From Lysobacterales bacterium (GTDB lineage: Bacteria > Pseudomonadota > Gammaproteobacteria > Xanthomonadales > Rhodanobacteraceae), in assembly GCA_002632325.1 (NCBI GenBank), contig NSJK01000020.1, positions 1 through 62,028 of the forward strand: a stretch of DNA of 62,028 nucleotides. The letters are read 5' to 3'. The notes beneath the pieces are model-generated. The model did not search any database and was not told where the DNA came from. It was given only the letters and a program-made list of their open reading frames with translations. Position numbers and translations under genes: made by a program. Of the stretch, positions 20,759 through 31,241 are shown in pieces (positions within the stretch are counted from its first letter, which is position 1; each line of letters begins with the position of its first letter).

Positions 20759-21439
20759 ATGCGCATTCTCATCATCGAAGACGACGCCGCGATCGCCGAC
20801 GCGATCGGCGCGGCGCTGACCGGCGCCGGCCACGCAGTCGATCGCCTTGCCAATGGCCGACTCGCCGACGCCGCGCTGCGCGACCATCCCTACGATCTGG
20901 TGGTGCTCGATCTCGGCCTGCCCGATGTCGATGGCATCGAGCTGCTGCGCCGCCTGCGCAGCCGTGCCGATGCGGTGCCGGTGTTGGTGGCCACCGCACG
21001 CGAGGAACTCGAAGAGCGCGTGCGTGCGCTCGACCTCGGTGCCGACGACTATCTGGTCAAGCCATTCGCCTTGCGCGAATTCGAGGCCCGCGCGCGCGCG
21101 CTGCTGCGCCGGCGTACCAGTCAGGGCGTGCCGGAACTCCGCCTCGGCGATCTGGCGATCGATCTGCCGCGCCGGCGCGCCCGCGTCGGAGCCCAGACAC
21201 TCGAACTCACGCCACGCGAATTCGGTCTGCTCGAAGCGCTCGCGGCGCGACTGGATCGCGTGGTCAGCCGCGAGCAACTGGTCGATGCGCTGTGCAGTTG
21301 GGACACCACGCTCACCGACAACGGTCTCGACATCGCCGTCTATCGCCTGCGCCGCAAACTCGACGGCAGTGGCGTGCGCATCCGCACCGTACGTGGCCTG
21401 GGCTATTTGTTGGAGGTTGGTGATGACGCCGCCGCCTAG
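20759..21439 (+). CDS. OmpR-family response regulator
   Basis: 226-residue two-component regulator. The receiver domain (residues 1-115) has the acidic pocket E7-D8-D9 and phospho-acceptor D51 (VVLDLGLPD), with the conserved Lys in DDYLVKPFA. The C-terminal winged-helix DNA-binding domain (about 130-222) has ELTPREFGLLEAL and VYRLRRKLDGSG...VRGLGYLLE. The proteins most resemble the TctD/QseB group. ATG 20759 is the usual M-R-I-L-I-I-E-D-D start. It overlaps the sensor kinase gene by 17 bases. Confidence 0.93.
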   Translation: MRILIIEDDAAIADAIGAALTGAGHAVDRLANGRLADAALRDHPYDLVVLDLGLPDVDGIELLRRLRSRADAVPVLVATAREELEERVRALDLGADDYLVKPFALREFEARARALLRRRTSQGVPELRLGDLAIDLPRRRARVGAQTLELTPREFGLLEALAARLDRVVSREQLVDALCSWDTTLTDNGLDIAVYRLRRKLDGSGVRIRTVRGLGYLLEVGDDAAA

Positions 21440-22790
21440 CCTGCGCCAACGTCTCCTCACGATCCTGCTGCTGCCGCTCACGCTGGCGTGGATCGGCAGT
21501 GGCGTGCTGATCTACGTGCTCGCCCTGCATTACGCCAACGTCAATTACGACCGTTCACTTGCCGACACCGCGCATTCATTGGAACGCATCGCCAGCAGCG
21601 AGGCCGGCGCCGACGGCCTCAGCCCGCAGGTACGCATGCTGCTCGAATCGGAGACCGCCGATCCGACCTGGTACAGCGTGCGCAGCGTCGAGCATGGCGT
21701 GCTCGCCGCCAATCTCGACATGCCCTTGCCGGCGCAAACCCCGGTGGTCGGCGCCCCGCCACGGCTCGACTCAGTCACGGTCGGCAATCGCAGCCTGCGC
21801 ATGGCATCGCTGGCGCTGCGTGACGGCAACAGCGGCGACACCATCGTCATTTCCAGCGCCGAAACCCTCAACGCGCGCCACGCACTCGCGCGCGAAATCC
21901 TCATCGGCACCCTGCCGGTGGTGCTGATCCTGATCGGCATCGTGTTGGCTCTGGTGTGGGTCGGCGTCAGCCGAGGTCTGCGCCTGCTCGATCCACTGGT
22001 CGAACAACTCGCGCAGCGACGCGCGCGCGATCTCGAACCGCTCGATCAAAGCAACGTGCCGACCGAAATCCGTCCGCTCACGCAGACGATCGATGCGCTG
22101 CTGCAGCGCGTGCGCGGTCTGCTCGAGGTGCAGGAACGCTTCATCGCCGACGCCGCGCATCAATTGCGCACGCCGCTGGCCGGGTTGCGCTTGCAGGCCG
22201 AGCGCGCGCTCGCCGATCCGCGTCCCGACAGCGTGCGCGAGGCACTCTCCCACGTCGAACGCCTGTCCGCGGGCGCCGGTCGCGCCGCCGGCCAGTTGCT
22301 CGCTCTCGCGCGCGCGCAGGCCGAAGCCCACGACAACTTCGCCCGCGTCGACCTCGCCCGCCTCGCCCGTGATCTCGCCGCCGAGCGCGTACCCGAAGCC
22401 TTGCGCATGGGCATCGACCTTGGCTACGAAGGGCCCGCCACCAATGCCGACAGCTATGGCGATGCGGTGATGTTGCGCGAAGCGTTGGTCAACCTCGTCG
22501 ACAACGCACTCAACTATGCCGGTGAACGGGGTCGCGTCACGATCTCGGTGCGTCAGGAGCTGCGCACCCTCGTGCTCGAAGTGGAGGATTCCGGGCCGGG
22601 CGTGCCCGAAGCCTGGTGGCCACGCCTGGGCGAGCGCTTCTTCCGTCCGCCCGAGAGTCGCCGCGAAGGCTCGGGTTTGGGACTGGCGATCGTGCGCCGG
22701 ATCATCGAGCGCCATGGCGGCGCAGTGAGCTTCGCGCATGGCCGCAGCGGCACCGGCTTGCGCGTCACCCTGCGCTTGCCGGCGGCCTGA
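21423..22790 (+). CDS. Sensor histidine kinase, TctE/QseC type
   Basis: 455 residues. Two transmembrane helices (about 10-32 and 160-182) flank a ~125-residue periplasmic sensor resembling the 2CSK_N domain (NVNYDRSLADTAHSLERIA). The HisKA domain has FIADAAHQLRTPLAGL with phospho-acceptor H246, then the ATPase N-box NLVDNALNYAG, G1 VEDSGPGVP and G2 GSGLGLAIVRRI. Kinases of this group often sense organic acids or cations; the ligand here is unknown. Its start overlaps the regulator's end, indicating coupled expression. Confidence 0.93.
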   Translation: MTPPPSLRQRLLTILLLPLTLAWIGSGVLIYVLALHYANVNYDRSLADTAHSLERIASSEAGADGLSPQVRMLLESETADPTWYSVRSVEHGVLAANLDMPLPAQTPVVGAPPRLDSVTVGNRSLRMASLALRDGNSGDTIVISSAETLNARHALAREILIGTLPVVLILIGIVLALVWVGVSRGLRLLDPLVEQLAQRRARDLEPLDQSNVPTEIRPLTQTIDALLQRVRGLLEVQERFIADAAHQLRTPLAGLRLQAERALADPRPDSVREALSHVERLSAGAGRAAGQLLALARAQAEAHDNFARVDLARLARDLAAERVPEALRMGIDLGYEGPATNADSYGDAVMLREALVNLVDNALNYAGERGRVTISVRQELRTLVLEVEDSGPGVPEAWWPRLGERFFRPPESRREGSGLGLAIVRRIIERHGGAVSFAHGRSGTGLRVTLRLPAA

Positions 22791-22807
22791 GGCGCAGCAA
22801 TTCGCAA

Positions 22808-23122
22808 TCAGCGATCGTCGCGCGTGTAGACCACGCCATCCTCGATCTTGACCGGAAACTTCGCGATCGGCTCGTACGCGGGCGGGCACAGAACCGCACC
22901 CGTGCGGATGTCGAAACGCGCACCGTGTCGCGGGCATTCGATTACGTGACCTTCGATGACGCCGCCGGTCAGCTCGCCACCATCGTGCGTGCACACGTCC
23001 TCGATCGCATACAGATCGCCATCCAGATTGATGACCGCGATCGGCGTGTCGCCATCGAAGGCGGTCTGGTATTCGCCGGGCAAGAGTTCCGCGGTGGTGC
23101 AGACACGAACCCAGTTGATCAC
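22808..23122 (-). CDS. Rieske-type [2Fe-2S] ferredoxin (non-haem oxygenase type), SUF-linked
   Basis: 104-residue soluble Rieske protein with ligands C44, H46 (CTH) and C63, H66 (CPRH), resembling BphF/NirD-like ferredoxins. The start is read as GTG at 23122: GGAG lies 8 bases upstream and the GTG overlaps the TGA of the preceding acetyltransferase gene (GTGA). A nominal ATG at 23140 would add six residues unlike the family. As last gene of the SUF operon it may supply electrons to cluster assembly or simply be a client; this is inference. Confidence 0.88.
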   Translation of the reverse strand: MINWVRVCTTAELLPGEYQTAFDGDTPIAVINLDGDLYAIEDVCTHDGGELTGGVIEGHVIECPRHGARFDIRTGAVLCPPAYEPIAKFPVKIEDGVVYTRDDR

Positions 23123-23661
23123 AAGTGTTTCTCCAGCCATTCGAATCGCAGATCATCGCGCTTTGGTGCCCCAAAGCGCGCATCCCCATACGGAAACGGC
23201 TTGTAGCGCCCGCTGCGACGGTAACCGCGCCGCTCGTACCACGCAATCAGCTCGTCGCGCACGGAAATCACCGTCATCTGCATCTTGCTGCAGTGCCACA
23301 ACTCGCGCGCGCTGCGTTCGCAATCGCGCAAGAGCCTGTCACCAAGACCCGCGCCCTGCAGATCGGGACGCACCGAAAACATGCCGAAATATGCGGCGTC
23401 GTCCTGCCGCTCGATGTGGGCGCAGGCGAGAATCGCCGCGCCATCGACCGCGAGCAGGACACGGCTGTCCGATTTGCCGATGACTTCGGCCATGCCACTC
23501 GCGTCGATGCGCTGACCATCGAGCAGGTCGGCTTCGGTGGTCCAGCCCTGCCGACTCGCCTCACCGCGATAGGCCGATTCGACGAGAGCAACCAATGCCG
23601 GGATGTCGGCGCTGTCGGCCACGCGCAAGGTCACATTCCGCGTGGATGCGGCGCCGGTCAT
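23119..23661 (-). CDS. GNAT-family acetyltransferase in the SUF operon
   Basis: 180 residues. The acetyl-CoA loop is in FSVRPDLQGAGLGDRLLRD (around residue 100), and ELIAWYERRGYRRSGRYKPFP matches the motif B region of small-molecule GNATs. The ending RFEWLEKHL is shared with a subgroup I recall near other genes in this order. It overlaps sufS by 4 bases and the Rieske gene by 4 bases, so it is an integral part of the operon; its link with Fe-S assembly is unexplained. Confidence 0.85.
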   Translation of the reverse strand: MTGAASTRNVTLRVADSADIPALVALVESAYRGEASRQGWTTEADLLDGQRIDASGMAEVIGKSDSRVLLAVDGAAILACAHIERQDDAAYFGMFSVRPDLQGAGLGDRLLRDCERSARELWHCSKMQMTVISVRDELIAWYERRGYRRSGRYKPFPYGDARFGAPKRDDLRFEWLEKHL

Positions 23662-24902
23662 GCAAGCAGCCGCCGCACCTTCGCGAGCGCCGCCACGAAA
23701 TGCTCGATCTCCTCATGCGTGTTGTAGAACGCGAGCGAGGCGCGCAGGGTCGCCGGCACGCCGTAGAACTGCATCAGCGGATGCGCGCAGTGATGGCCCG
23801 AGCGCAGCGCGATGCCTTCGTGATCGAGCAGGGTCGCGAGGTCGTGCGCATGCGCGCCCTCGATGAGAAAGGACACCACCGGCACCTTGTGTGCGGCCTG
23901 CCCGAAGATGCGCAGGCCCGGCACCGCGCGCAACGAATCCTGCAGGTGCGCAAGCAGGGCTTGCTCATGCTGCGTGACGGATTCATGACCCGCGACTTCG
24001 AGATAATCGAGCGCCGCGCCCAGGCCGACGAAGCCCGCGATGTTGGGCGTACCGGCCTCGAAACGATGTGGCGGGTCGGCGAACGTGGTGCCCGAGAAGC
24101 GCACCTCGCGGATCATCTCGCCGCCGCCGAACATCGGCGGCATCGCGCGCAACAATTCCTTGCGCGCCCACAGTGCACCGGTGCCGGTCGGGCCGAACAG
24201 CTTGTGGCCGGTGAGCGCATAGAAATCACAACCCAGCGCCCTGACGTCGACCTTGAAATGCGGCGCCGCCTGCGAGCCGTCGACCAGCAAGGGGATGCCG
24301 CGCTTGCGCGTCGCGCGTGCGAGTTCGGCAATCGGATTGATCGTGCCAAGCACGTTGGAAACATGCGTCACCGCGGCGAGTTTGACGTCGGGCGTGAGCG
24401 CCTCGATGAAGCGCTCGACGATCAGCTCGCCGCGCTCATCGATCGGCGCGACCTTGAGCTGCGCGCCGCTGCGCTCGCAGGCCAGTTGCCAGGGCACGAT
24501 GTTGGCATGGTGCTCCATCGTGGTGACGAGGATCGAATCGCCGGCCTTGAGATTGGGCAGCGCATGACTCCAGGCCACGAGGTTGATTGCCTGCGTGGTG
24601 CCGCTGGTGAGCACGATCTCCTCGCGCGAGCCGGCATTGACGAAGCGCGCGAGCTTGTCGCGCACGCCTTCGTAGGCACTGGTGGCCTCGGCGCCGAGCT
24701 GATGCACCGCGCGCGCGACGTTGGCGTTGAACTCGCGGTAGAAACGATCGACCGCCTCGATCACCTGCGCCGGTTTCTGCGCGGTGTTGGCGCTGTCGAA
24801 ATAGATCAACGGCTTGCCGTGTACATTGCGCGCGAGCAGCGGAAAGTCTGCGCGCAGCCGTGTTGCAGCGGCCTTCCGTGTCGCGGCCGGCGCGGCATTC
24901 AT
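23658..24902 (-). CDS. sufS: Cysteine desulfurase SufS
   Basis: PLP-dependent enzyme taking sulfur from L-cysteine for Fe-S cluster assembly. The 414-residue product has the PLP lysine K234 in ALTGHKLFGPTG and the catalytic Cys C372 in LRSGHHCAHPLMQ, the group II (SufS/CsdA) loop. LIYFDSANTAQKP and TTMEHHANIVPWQ are further signatures. No sufE or sufU partner is present in the window. It is coupled to sufD upstream and the GNAT gene downstream by 4-base overlaps. Confidence 0.97.
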   Translation of the reverse strand: MNAAPAATRKAAATRLRADFPLLARNVHGKPLIYFDSANTAQKPAQVIEAVDRFYREFNANVARAVHQLGAEATSAYEGVRDKLARFVNAGSREEIVLTSGTTQAINLVAWSHALPNLKAGDSILVTTMEHHANIVPWQLACERSGAQLKVAPIDERGELIVERFIEALTPDVKLAAVTHVSNVLGTINPIAELARATRKRGIPLLVDGSQAAPHFKVDVRALGCDFYALTGHKLFGPTGTGALWARKELLRAMPPMFGGGEMIREVRFSGTTFADPPHRFEAGTPNIAGFVGLGAALDYLEVAGHESVTQHEQALLAHLQDSLRAVPGLRIFGQAAHKVPVVSFLIEGAHAHDLATLLDHEGIALRSGHHCAHPLMQFYGVPATLRASLAFYNTHEEIEHFVAALAKVRRLLA

Positions 24903-26011
24903 TGCGCGGCATCCGGGCTGGGCAGACGCGCCTGCGCCAAGGCGTCGATACGCTCGCGCAATCCGCCATCGCCGATCGCGCCCAGCGCCTGCGCGCAGAA
25001 CGCCGCAACCAGCATGCGCCGCGCCTGCTCCAGCGGAATTCCGCGCGAACGCAGGTAGAACAGCGCTCGCTCATCGATCTGGCCGACCGTCGCGCCATGC
25101 GCGGCCTGCACTTCGTCGGCGTGGATTTCGAGCACCGGCTGGGTGTCGATTTCGGCCAATGCCGAGAGCAGCACGTTCTTGCTCGACAGGCGCGCATCGC
25201 TGCCATCGGCGCCGGGTTCGACCGTGATGCCGCCATGGAAGATGCCGCGCGCACGTTGATCGGCCACGCCGCGCCAGAGCACGTCACAGGCACAGTCGCG
25301 CGCCTGATGACGGATGTCGAGGCGCACTTCGGCATGCTCGCGCCCGCGCAGCACGAACATGCCGCGTGATTCCAGCCTTGCCTGCGCACCCGCGAGTTCG
25401 ACACCGAGTTCGAGCCGCTGCATGCGTCCCCCGAACAAGGCATCGCTGCGTCGCACCTGCGACTGCGCGGCGAGCTTGAGCTCGACACGCCGCAGCAGGG
25501 AAGCCTGCTCGCTCAGTTCGCTCAGTGCAATCCAGTCAAGCGCTGCCTGCGCGGCGATCTCGACACGCAGATCGAACACGGCGAACAGCTCGGCGCCGGA
25601 CGCGCCGATGTGCTGCTCGATCAAACTCGCCTGCGCTGCCTCGACCTGCAGGCGCAACGCCGTCTGCCAGCGCGTCGCTGCCGCGCCGGGCACGCCGATG
25701 TGCACCAGATGCAAGGGCCGGGCTGCATCGACGATGCGGATCGTCGCGGCATCGTCTGCCACCACGATGCCCTCGTCGCGCAGATCCGAATGAGCGCCCG
25801 ACAGGCGCCCATTGATGAACACCAGACGCCGGCCCTGCGTTTGCGGCCAGGCGAACTGCGCGCAGACTTCGGGCGCGAGCGCCGCATCGGGATCGGCCAC
25901 GCCGAATGGCAATTGCGCCAGCGCACGCAGCGCATTGCGACTGTAGCGCCACGACTCCGCGCGTTCCGGCGTATCGGCGCCACCGAGTTCATCGAGCAGG
26001 GCAGCCTCCAT
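24899..26011 (-). CDS. sufD: Fe-S cluster assembly protein SufD
   Basis: Scaffold-complex partner of SufB and SufC. The 370-residue protein is poorly conserved in its N-terminal half, as usual, while the C-terminal half shows SRGMFVLRGREHAEVRLDIRHQ, LSSKNVLLSALAEIDTQPVLEIHADEVQAAHGATVGQIDERALFYLRSRGI (read in pieces), with the expected His of EVxAAHGA. Start at 26011 overlaps the sufC stop by one base (TGATG). Confidence 0.95.
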   Translation of the reverse strand: MEAALLDELGGADTPERAESWRYSRNALRALAQLPFGVADPDAALAPEVCAQFAWPQTQGRRLVFINGRLSGAHSDLRDEGIVVADDAATIRIVDAARPLHLVHIGVPGAAATRWQTALRLQVEAAQASLIEQHIGASGAELFAVFDLRVEIAAQAALDWIALSELSEQASLLRRVELKLAAQSQVRRSDALFGGRMQRLELGVELAGAQARLESRGMFVLRGREHAEVRLDIRHQARDCACDVLWRGVADQRARGIFHGGITVEPGADGSDARLSSKNVLLSALAEIDTQPVLEIHADEVQAAHGATVGQIDERALFYLRSRGIPLEQARRMLVAAFCAQALGAIGDGGLRERIDALAQARLPSPDAAQ

Positions 26012-26772
26012 CAGGCGGCTCCGGCCACGCGGCGCTGCGCGACCCAGGCGTAACCGTGCTCTTCGAGCTTGTGCGCGAGACTGGCGTCGCCACTCTCGAC
26101 GATGCGGCCATCGGCGAGCACATGCACGACGTCGGGCACGATGTAGTCGAGCAGGCGCTGATAATGCGTAACGACGATGAAGGCACGCGCGGGATCCCGC
26201 ATCGCGTTGACGCCGTCGGCGACCATCTTGAGCGCATCGATGTCGAGGCCCGAATCGGTTTCATCGAGAATCGCGAGCCGGGGTTCGAGCAGGGCGAGCT
26301 GGAAGATCTCGTTGCGCTTCTTCTCGCCACCCGAGAATCCTTCGTTGACTGCGCGATGCAGAAGCTCATCCTTGAGATGCAGCACGGCGAGTTTCTCGCG
26401 TACGCGCTTGAGGAACTGCATCGAATCGAGCTCGGCCTCGCCACGCGCCTTGCGCTGCGCATTGAACGCAGTGCGCAGGAAATAGGTGTTGTTGACGCCG
26501 GGAATTTCCACCGGGTACTGGAAGGCGAGAAACACACCAGCGGCGGCGCGCTGCTCGGGTTCGAGCGCGAGCAGATCCTGCCCGTCATAGCTGACGCTGC
26601 CGGCGGTGACTTCGTAGCCCTCGCGTCCAGCCAGCACGTTGCCGAGCGTGGACTTGCCCGCGCCATTGGGACCCATGATCGCGTGGACCTGACCCGCCTG
26701 CACTTCCAGACTCAGGCCCTTGAGGATTTCCTTGCCCGCGACGCGGACATGGAGGTTTTCGATCTTCAGCAT
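26011..26772 (-). CDS. sufC: Fe-S cluster assembly ATPase SufC
   Basis: Cytoplasmic ABC-type ATPase that drives the SufBCD scaffold. 253 residues: Walker A GPNGAGKST at 34-42, signature FSGGEKKRNEI with the SufC-specific KKR-NEI, Walker B AILDETDSGLDIDAL. The frame is open to 26817, but ATG 26772 gives the canonical MLKIENLHV start. The 51 bases between this gene and the LprI-like gene upstream are the only real gap inside the operon. Confidence 0.97.
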   Translation of the reverse strand: MLKIENLHVRVAGKEILKGLSLEVQAGQVHAIMGPNGAGKSTLGNVLAGREGYEVTAGSVSYDGQDLLALEPEQRAAAGVFLAFQYPVEIPGVNNTYFLRTAFNAQRKARGEAELDSMQFLKRVREKLAVLHLKDELLHRAVNEGFSGGEKKRNEIFQLALLEPRLAILDETDSGLDIDALKMVADGVNAMRDPARAFIVVTHYQRLLDYIVPDVVHVLADGRIVESGDASLAHKLEEHGYAWVAQRRVAGAA

Positions 26773-26823
26773 GAGAAATTTCCGTCGCCAAACCAGTTCT
26801 GCGATCGCCCACCGCAAGGTGGC

Positions 26824-27278
26824 TCAATCGCCTTTGTTGTAGGAACCCGCACACACCTCGCCCTCGGCAACCGGCTCAAGCCAGGCGCGCAGTTCCTTGA
26901 TGCGTTGGCGCGTCATCGACTCGAGTGCGCCATCGGCGCACATCGAATACGAGCTTCCGTACTCAGCCTGCTTGTCCCTGGCCGGAAAGCGCGCCTCGAG
27001 TTCGGCATCGCGAAATGCAACCCACGCCCGCTGCGCGGTCTTGAGCTTGGCAATGAACGCGGCGTCCTTTGCATGCGCGGCAAGCACCTTGCGATAGACC
27101 TCGTTGAGTTCGCGATCGGCCGCCGCATTGCCGCCCTTGTTGGCGCAATCGGCCATGTCGGCCTGGGTCTGCGCATGATCCATGCAGTCATCCGGGCTGG
27201 CCTGCTTGGTCGAATCGGCGGCAAACGCACGGGCCGCAAGCAAACCCACGGCCAGAACCAACACCAATGCCTTGCGCT

Positions 27279-27282
<4 letters not shown>
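26824..27282 (-). CDS. LprI/DUF1311-like secreted protein inserted in the SUF operon
   Basis: 152 residues with a signal peptide ([20 protein letters not shown], cleavage near AFA). The mature protein has the DUF1311/LprI pattern: [15 protein letters not shown] near the start, [34 protein letters not shown] and a late Cys in EGEVCAGSY. LprI of Mycobacterium inhibits lysozyme; most members are uncharacterised. AAGGAG 7 bases upstream and a 4-base overlap with sufB (ATGA) show it is translated with the operon, although the product is exported and the neighbours are cytoplasmic. Confidence 0.85.
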
Positions 27283-28789
<1,507 letters not shown>

Positions 28790-28793
<4 letters not shown>

Positions 28794-29236
28794 GCGACCG
28801 CGACACGCACCGGGATCGAACCGGGGCGGCGCGGCGCGGGCTTGGTCATTTCGGCCAGCGTCACGCTCGCCAGAGCATCGGCGATCGCGTTGTTGATGCG
28901 CTGCCAGTTCACGCGCACGCCGCAATGCGATTCGTGGTCGCAGGAACCGTTGCGGGTGCTGCATTCGGTCATGCCGATCGGGCCTTCCATCGCAATCACT
29001 ATGTCGGCCACGGTGATCTGCGCGGGATCGCGCGCGAGTCGATAGCCGCCATTGATGCCGCGCGTGGACAGCACCAAGCCGGCATGGGCGAGTTGCTTGA
29101 GCAGCTTGCTCACGGTCGGCAGCTCCAGGCGCGCGCGCTCGGCCAGCACCTGCGCACTCTGCACCTCGCCCGCCCCATCGACGAGACAGGTCATGACGAC
29201 GGTGGCGTAATCGGTGAGTTTGCTGACGCGAAGCAT
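28790..29236 (-). CDS. SUF operon regulator, Rrf2/IscR family
   Basis: 148-residue winged-helix transcription factor that binds an Fe-S cluster and controls the SUF operon in xanthomonads and relatives. [18 protein letters not shown] is the recognisable start; DNA-binding residues lie in [19 protein letters not shown] and [15 protein letters not shown]. Three Cys ([14 protein letters not shown]) form the cluster site. An upstream in-frame start at 29299 would pass through the promoter, so ATG 29236 was chosen. First gene of the operon, implying autoregulation. Confidence 0.93.
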
Positions 29237-29270
29237 GCAAGCGGCTCGAACCGGCCTAATCAGGACTAAA

Positions 29271-29299
29271 ATTGTACTGTTTGAGCCGATCTTGGTCAA
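29271..29299 (-). promoter_or_regulatory. Sigma-70 promoter of the SUF operon with possible operator
   Basis: On the minus strand TTGACC (-35, 29294-29299) and TACAAT (-10, 29271-29276) are spaced by exactly 17 bases, 35 bases upstream of the regulator's ATG. Just downstream, CCTGATTAGG (29253-29262) is a near-palindrome, and GACTAAAATTGTAC across the -10 partly resembles type 1 IscR sites, so repression by the operon's own regulator is plausible. The rest of the gap to 29535 shows nothing recognisable. Confidence 0.7.
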
Positions 29300-29535
29300 T
29301 TTTTTCTGCGCGAAAGCCGCGCCTCGAGAAGACGGTATCTGCGCGCCGATCGAGATTCGCCAGGGAGGGCGAGCCGACGCTTGCGAACTTTGGAATCAGC
29401 CTGCCGCGATCGCCAGCATCGTCGCCCTGCCCCGCTACCGCCGTATTGATTCTTCCGGTGTCGCTTCCATATTCGGGACAGGAGCAGTGCATTCCAGATG
29501 GAACCCCGCCCAGACACCGTCTTCGAGGAGTTGCC

Positions 29536-30057
29536 ATGTCTCTTGCCGTGCCATTGCGCACCATCGTTGTCGCTTCCTTGCTGTTCGCCACGCCCTTGCT
29601 GCACGCCCAGACCTACTTCAACGCAGCACTGAACAAGCCCGTTACCGCGCATTTCGATACCGTTGCCGGTGTCCCGGAAAACGTGGTCGACGGTGACAAC
29701 ACCTCATCATGGTGGACTTACCAGAGCCAGTTCAGTGAGCTCGGCTTCACCGTCGATCTGGACGGCGCATTTCGCATCGACCAGCTCGTGATCCGGCCGC
29801 AGCAGACTGAACACGTCGAAGTATTCGCCTCGATGGACGCAATTGAATGGACTTTGCTGCATCAGGCCACCGTGGGCTACTACACGGCGCCGGTCATCAC
29901 CCACGCTTTGCCGGAGCCGGTGATCGCGCGCCATCTGTGCCTTCGCTCGGACAATAGCCAGTCCGGCTATGTCGGCCTGTTCGAGATGGAAGCCAACGGT
30001 CTGGATTTCATCTTTGGCGATGACTTCGAAGGGATCGATGTCCGTCCCGACGCCTGA
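29536..30057 (+). CDS. Secreted discoidin (F5/8 type C)-like protein with C-terminal FGDDFE signature
   Basis: 173-residue precursor with a signal peptide (cleavage near LLHAQ, residue 24). NKPVTAHFDTVAGVPENVVD, DNTSSWWTY and the later IDQLVIRPQQTEHVEVFAS, EWTLL are typical of the carbohydrate- or surface-binding discoidin fold. The protein ends FIFGDDFEGIDVRPDA, close to the F-x-D-G-F-E ending of the beta-helix protein at 37068. GAGGAG 5 bases upstream of ATG 29536 decides the start. Monocistronic, divergent from the SUF operon. Confidence 0.75.
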   Translation: MSLAVPLRTIVVASLLFATPLLHAQTYFNAALNKPVTAHFDTVAGVPENVVDGDNTSSWWTYQSQFSELGFTVDLDGAFRIDQLVIRPQQTEHVEVFASMDAIEWTLLHQATVGYYTAPVITHALPEPVIARHLCLRSDNSQSGYVGLFEMEANGLDFIFGDDFEGIDVRPDA

Positions 30058-30188
30058 TCTTTGCACAGTGCGGGTTCCTTGACCTCACGATCCGCACTTT
30101 CGGTGGCGGCAACGGGCGAGCATGGCAAGTTCCGGCTCGCTCCGGGCCGGGCTTGCTAGACTGCTCCGATTGATTGCTGGAACACGCC

Positions 30189-31241
30189 GTGACTACCGAC
30201 CCACAACGCAGCGAAGCACGCCGCCGCTTCGCGACACAGGCACTGGCGAGCGCGGAGTTTGCGCTCGCGCCGGCTTCGGCCGATGCGAGTTTTCGCAGCT
30301 ATTGGCGCGTGACGCTCACCGACGGGTCGACACGCGTGCTGATGGATGCGCCGCCGGGACAAGAAGACCTCGCCCCCTGGCTCGACATCGGCGCGCGCCT
30401 GCGCCGCGCGGGCTTGCACACGCCGTGCGTCGATGCGGTCGATCGCGCGCAGGGCTTCGTGTTGATGGAAGACCTCGGCAGTCGTGATTTTCTTGGCGCA
30501 CTGGATGACAGCAGTGTCAATGCGCTTTACGGCGACGCGCTCGATGCGCTGCTGCGCATGCAGACTCATGTCGACACCGGCGGCCTGCCACGTTTCGATG
30601 CGGCCTTCGCGCGGCAGGAACTCGAGCTCATGCCGAGGTGGTTCCTGCGCGAACACCTCGGTCACGCGCCCGATGCCGACGAAGCAGCCGTGATCACGCG
30701 CAGCTTCGATTGCCTGACCGAGGCCGTGCAAGCGCAGCCGCTCGCCTTCATGCACCGCGACTACCACAGCCGCAACCTCATGCTGTGTCCGGTCGCGCCG
30801 GATGGCGACACATCGACACGGGTCAATCCCGGCATCATCGACTTTCAGGGTGCGATGGTCGGGCCGATCAGCTACGACCTCGCTTCTCTCTTGCGCGATT
30901 GCTACATCGATTGGAATGCCGAGCAGATCGAAGCTTGGCTCGAAGCCCATCGCCAGCGTCTGCTGCAGACGCATCTGCTCGACAGCCACACCGATGCCGC
31001 GCGCTTTCGTCGCTGGTTCGATCTCAGCGGCCTGCAGCGCCATCTCAAGGTGCTCGGCATCTTCTGCCGTCTGCACTACCGCGACGGCAAGCCGCAGTAT
31101 CTGCGCGACCTGCCGCGCGTGTGGCGCTATGTGCTCGGAGTCGCGCGCGCACACCATGAACTGGCCGCGCTCGCCGACCTGCTCGAACGCGCGCTCGGCA
31201 ATCGCGACATCACCCAGCCGCGCGGCGAGGCGGCGCGGTGA
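30189..31241 (+). CDS. amgK: Anomeric MurNAc/GlcNAc kinase AmgK
   Basis: Phosphorylates MurNAc and GlcNAc at C1 in the muropeptide recycling route that bypasses MurQ; in Pseudomonas this contributes to fosfomycin tolerance. The 350-residue APH-fold protein has catalytic MHRDYHSRNLM and the metal site IIDFQGAMVGPISYDLASLL. ASADASFRSYWRVTL is the nucleotide-binding loop. GTG 30189 is taken as start; a TTG at 30174 is possible. It overlaps murU by 4 bases, the usual amgK-murU pair. Confidence 0.93.
   Translation: MTTDPQRSEARRRFATQALASAEFALAPASADASFRSYWRVTLTDGSTRVLMDAPPGQEDLAPWLDIGARLRRAGLHTPCVDAVDRAQGFVLMEDLGSRDFLGALDDSSVNALYGDALDALLRMQTHVDTGGLPRFDAAFARQELELMPRWFLREHLGHAPDADEAAVITRSFDCLTEAVQAQPLAFMHRDYHSRNLMLCPVAPDGDTSTRVNPGIIDFQGAMVGPISYDLASLLRDCYIDWNAEQIEAWLEAHRQRLLQTHLLDSHTDAARFRRWFDLSGLQRHLKVLGIFCRLHYRDGKPQYLRDLPRVWRYVLGVARAHHELAALADLLERALGNRDITQPRGEAAR

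Noticed and set aside
20847..21422. N-terminal extension of the histidine kinase through the response-regulator gene
   Set aside because: The extension is a shifted reading of the regulator; the kinase's own ATG at 21423 is followed directly by its first membrane helix.
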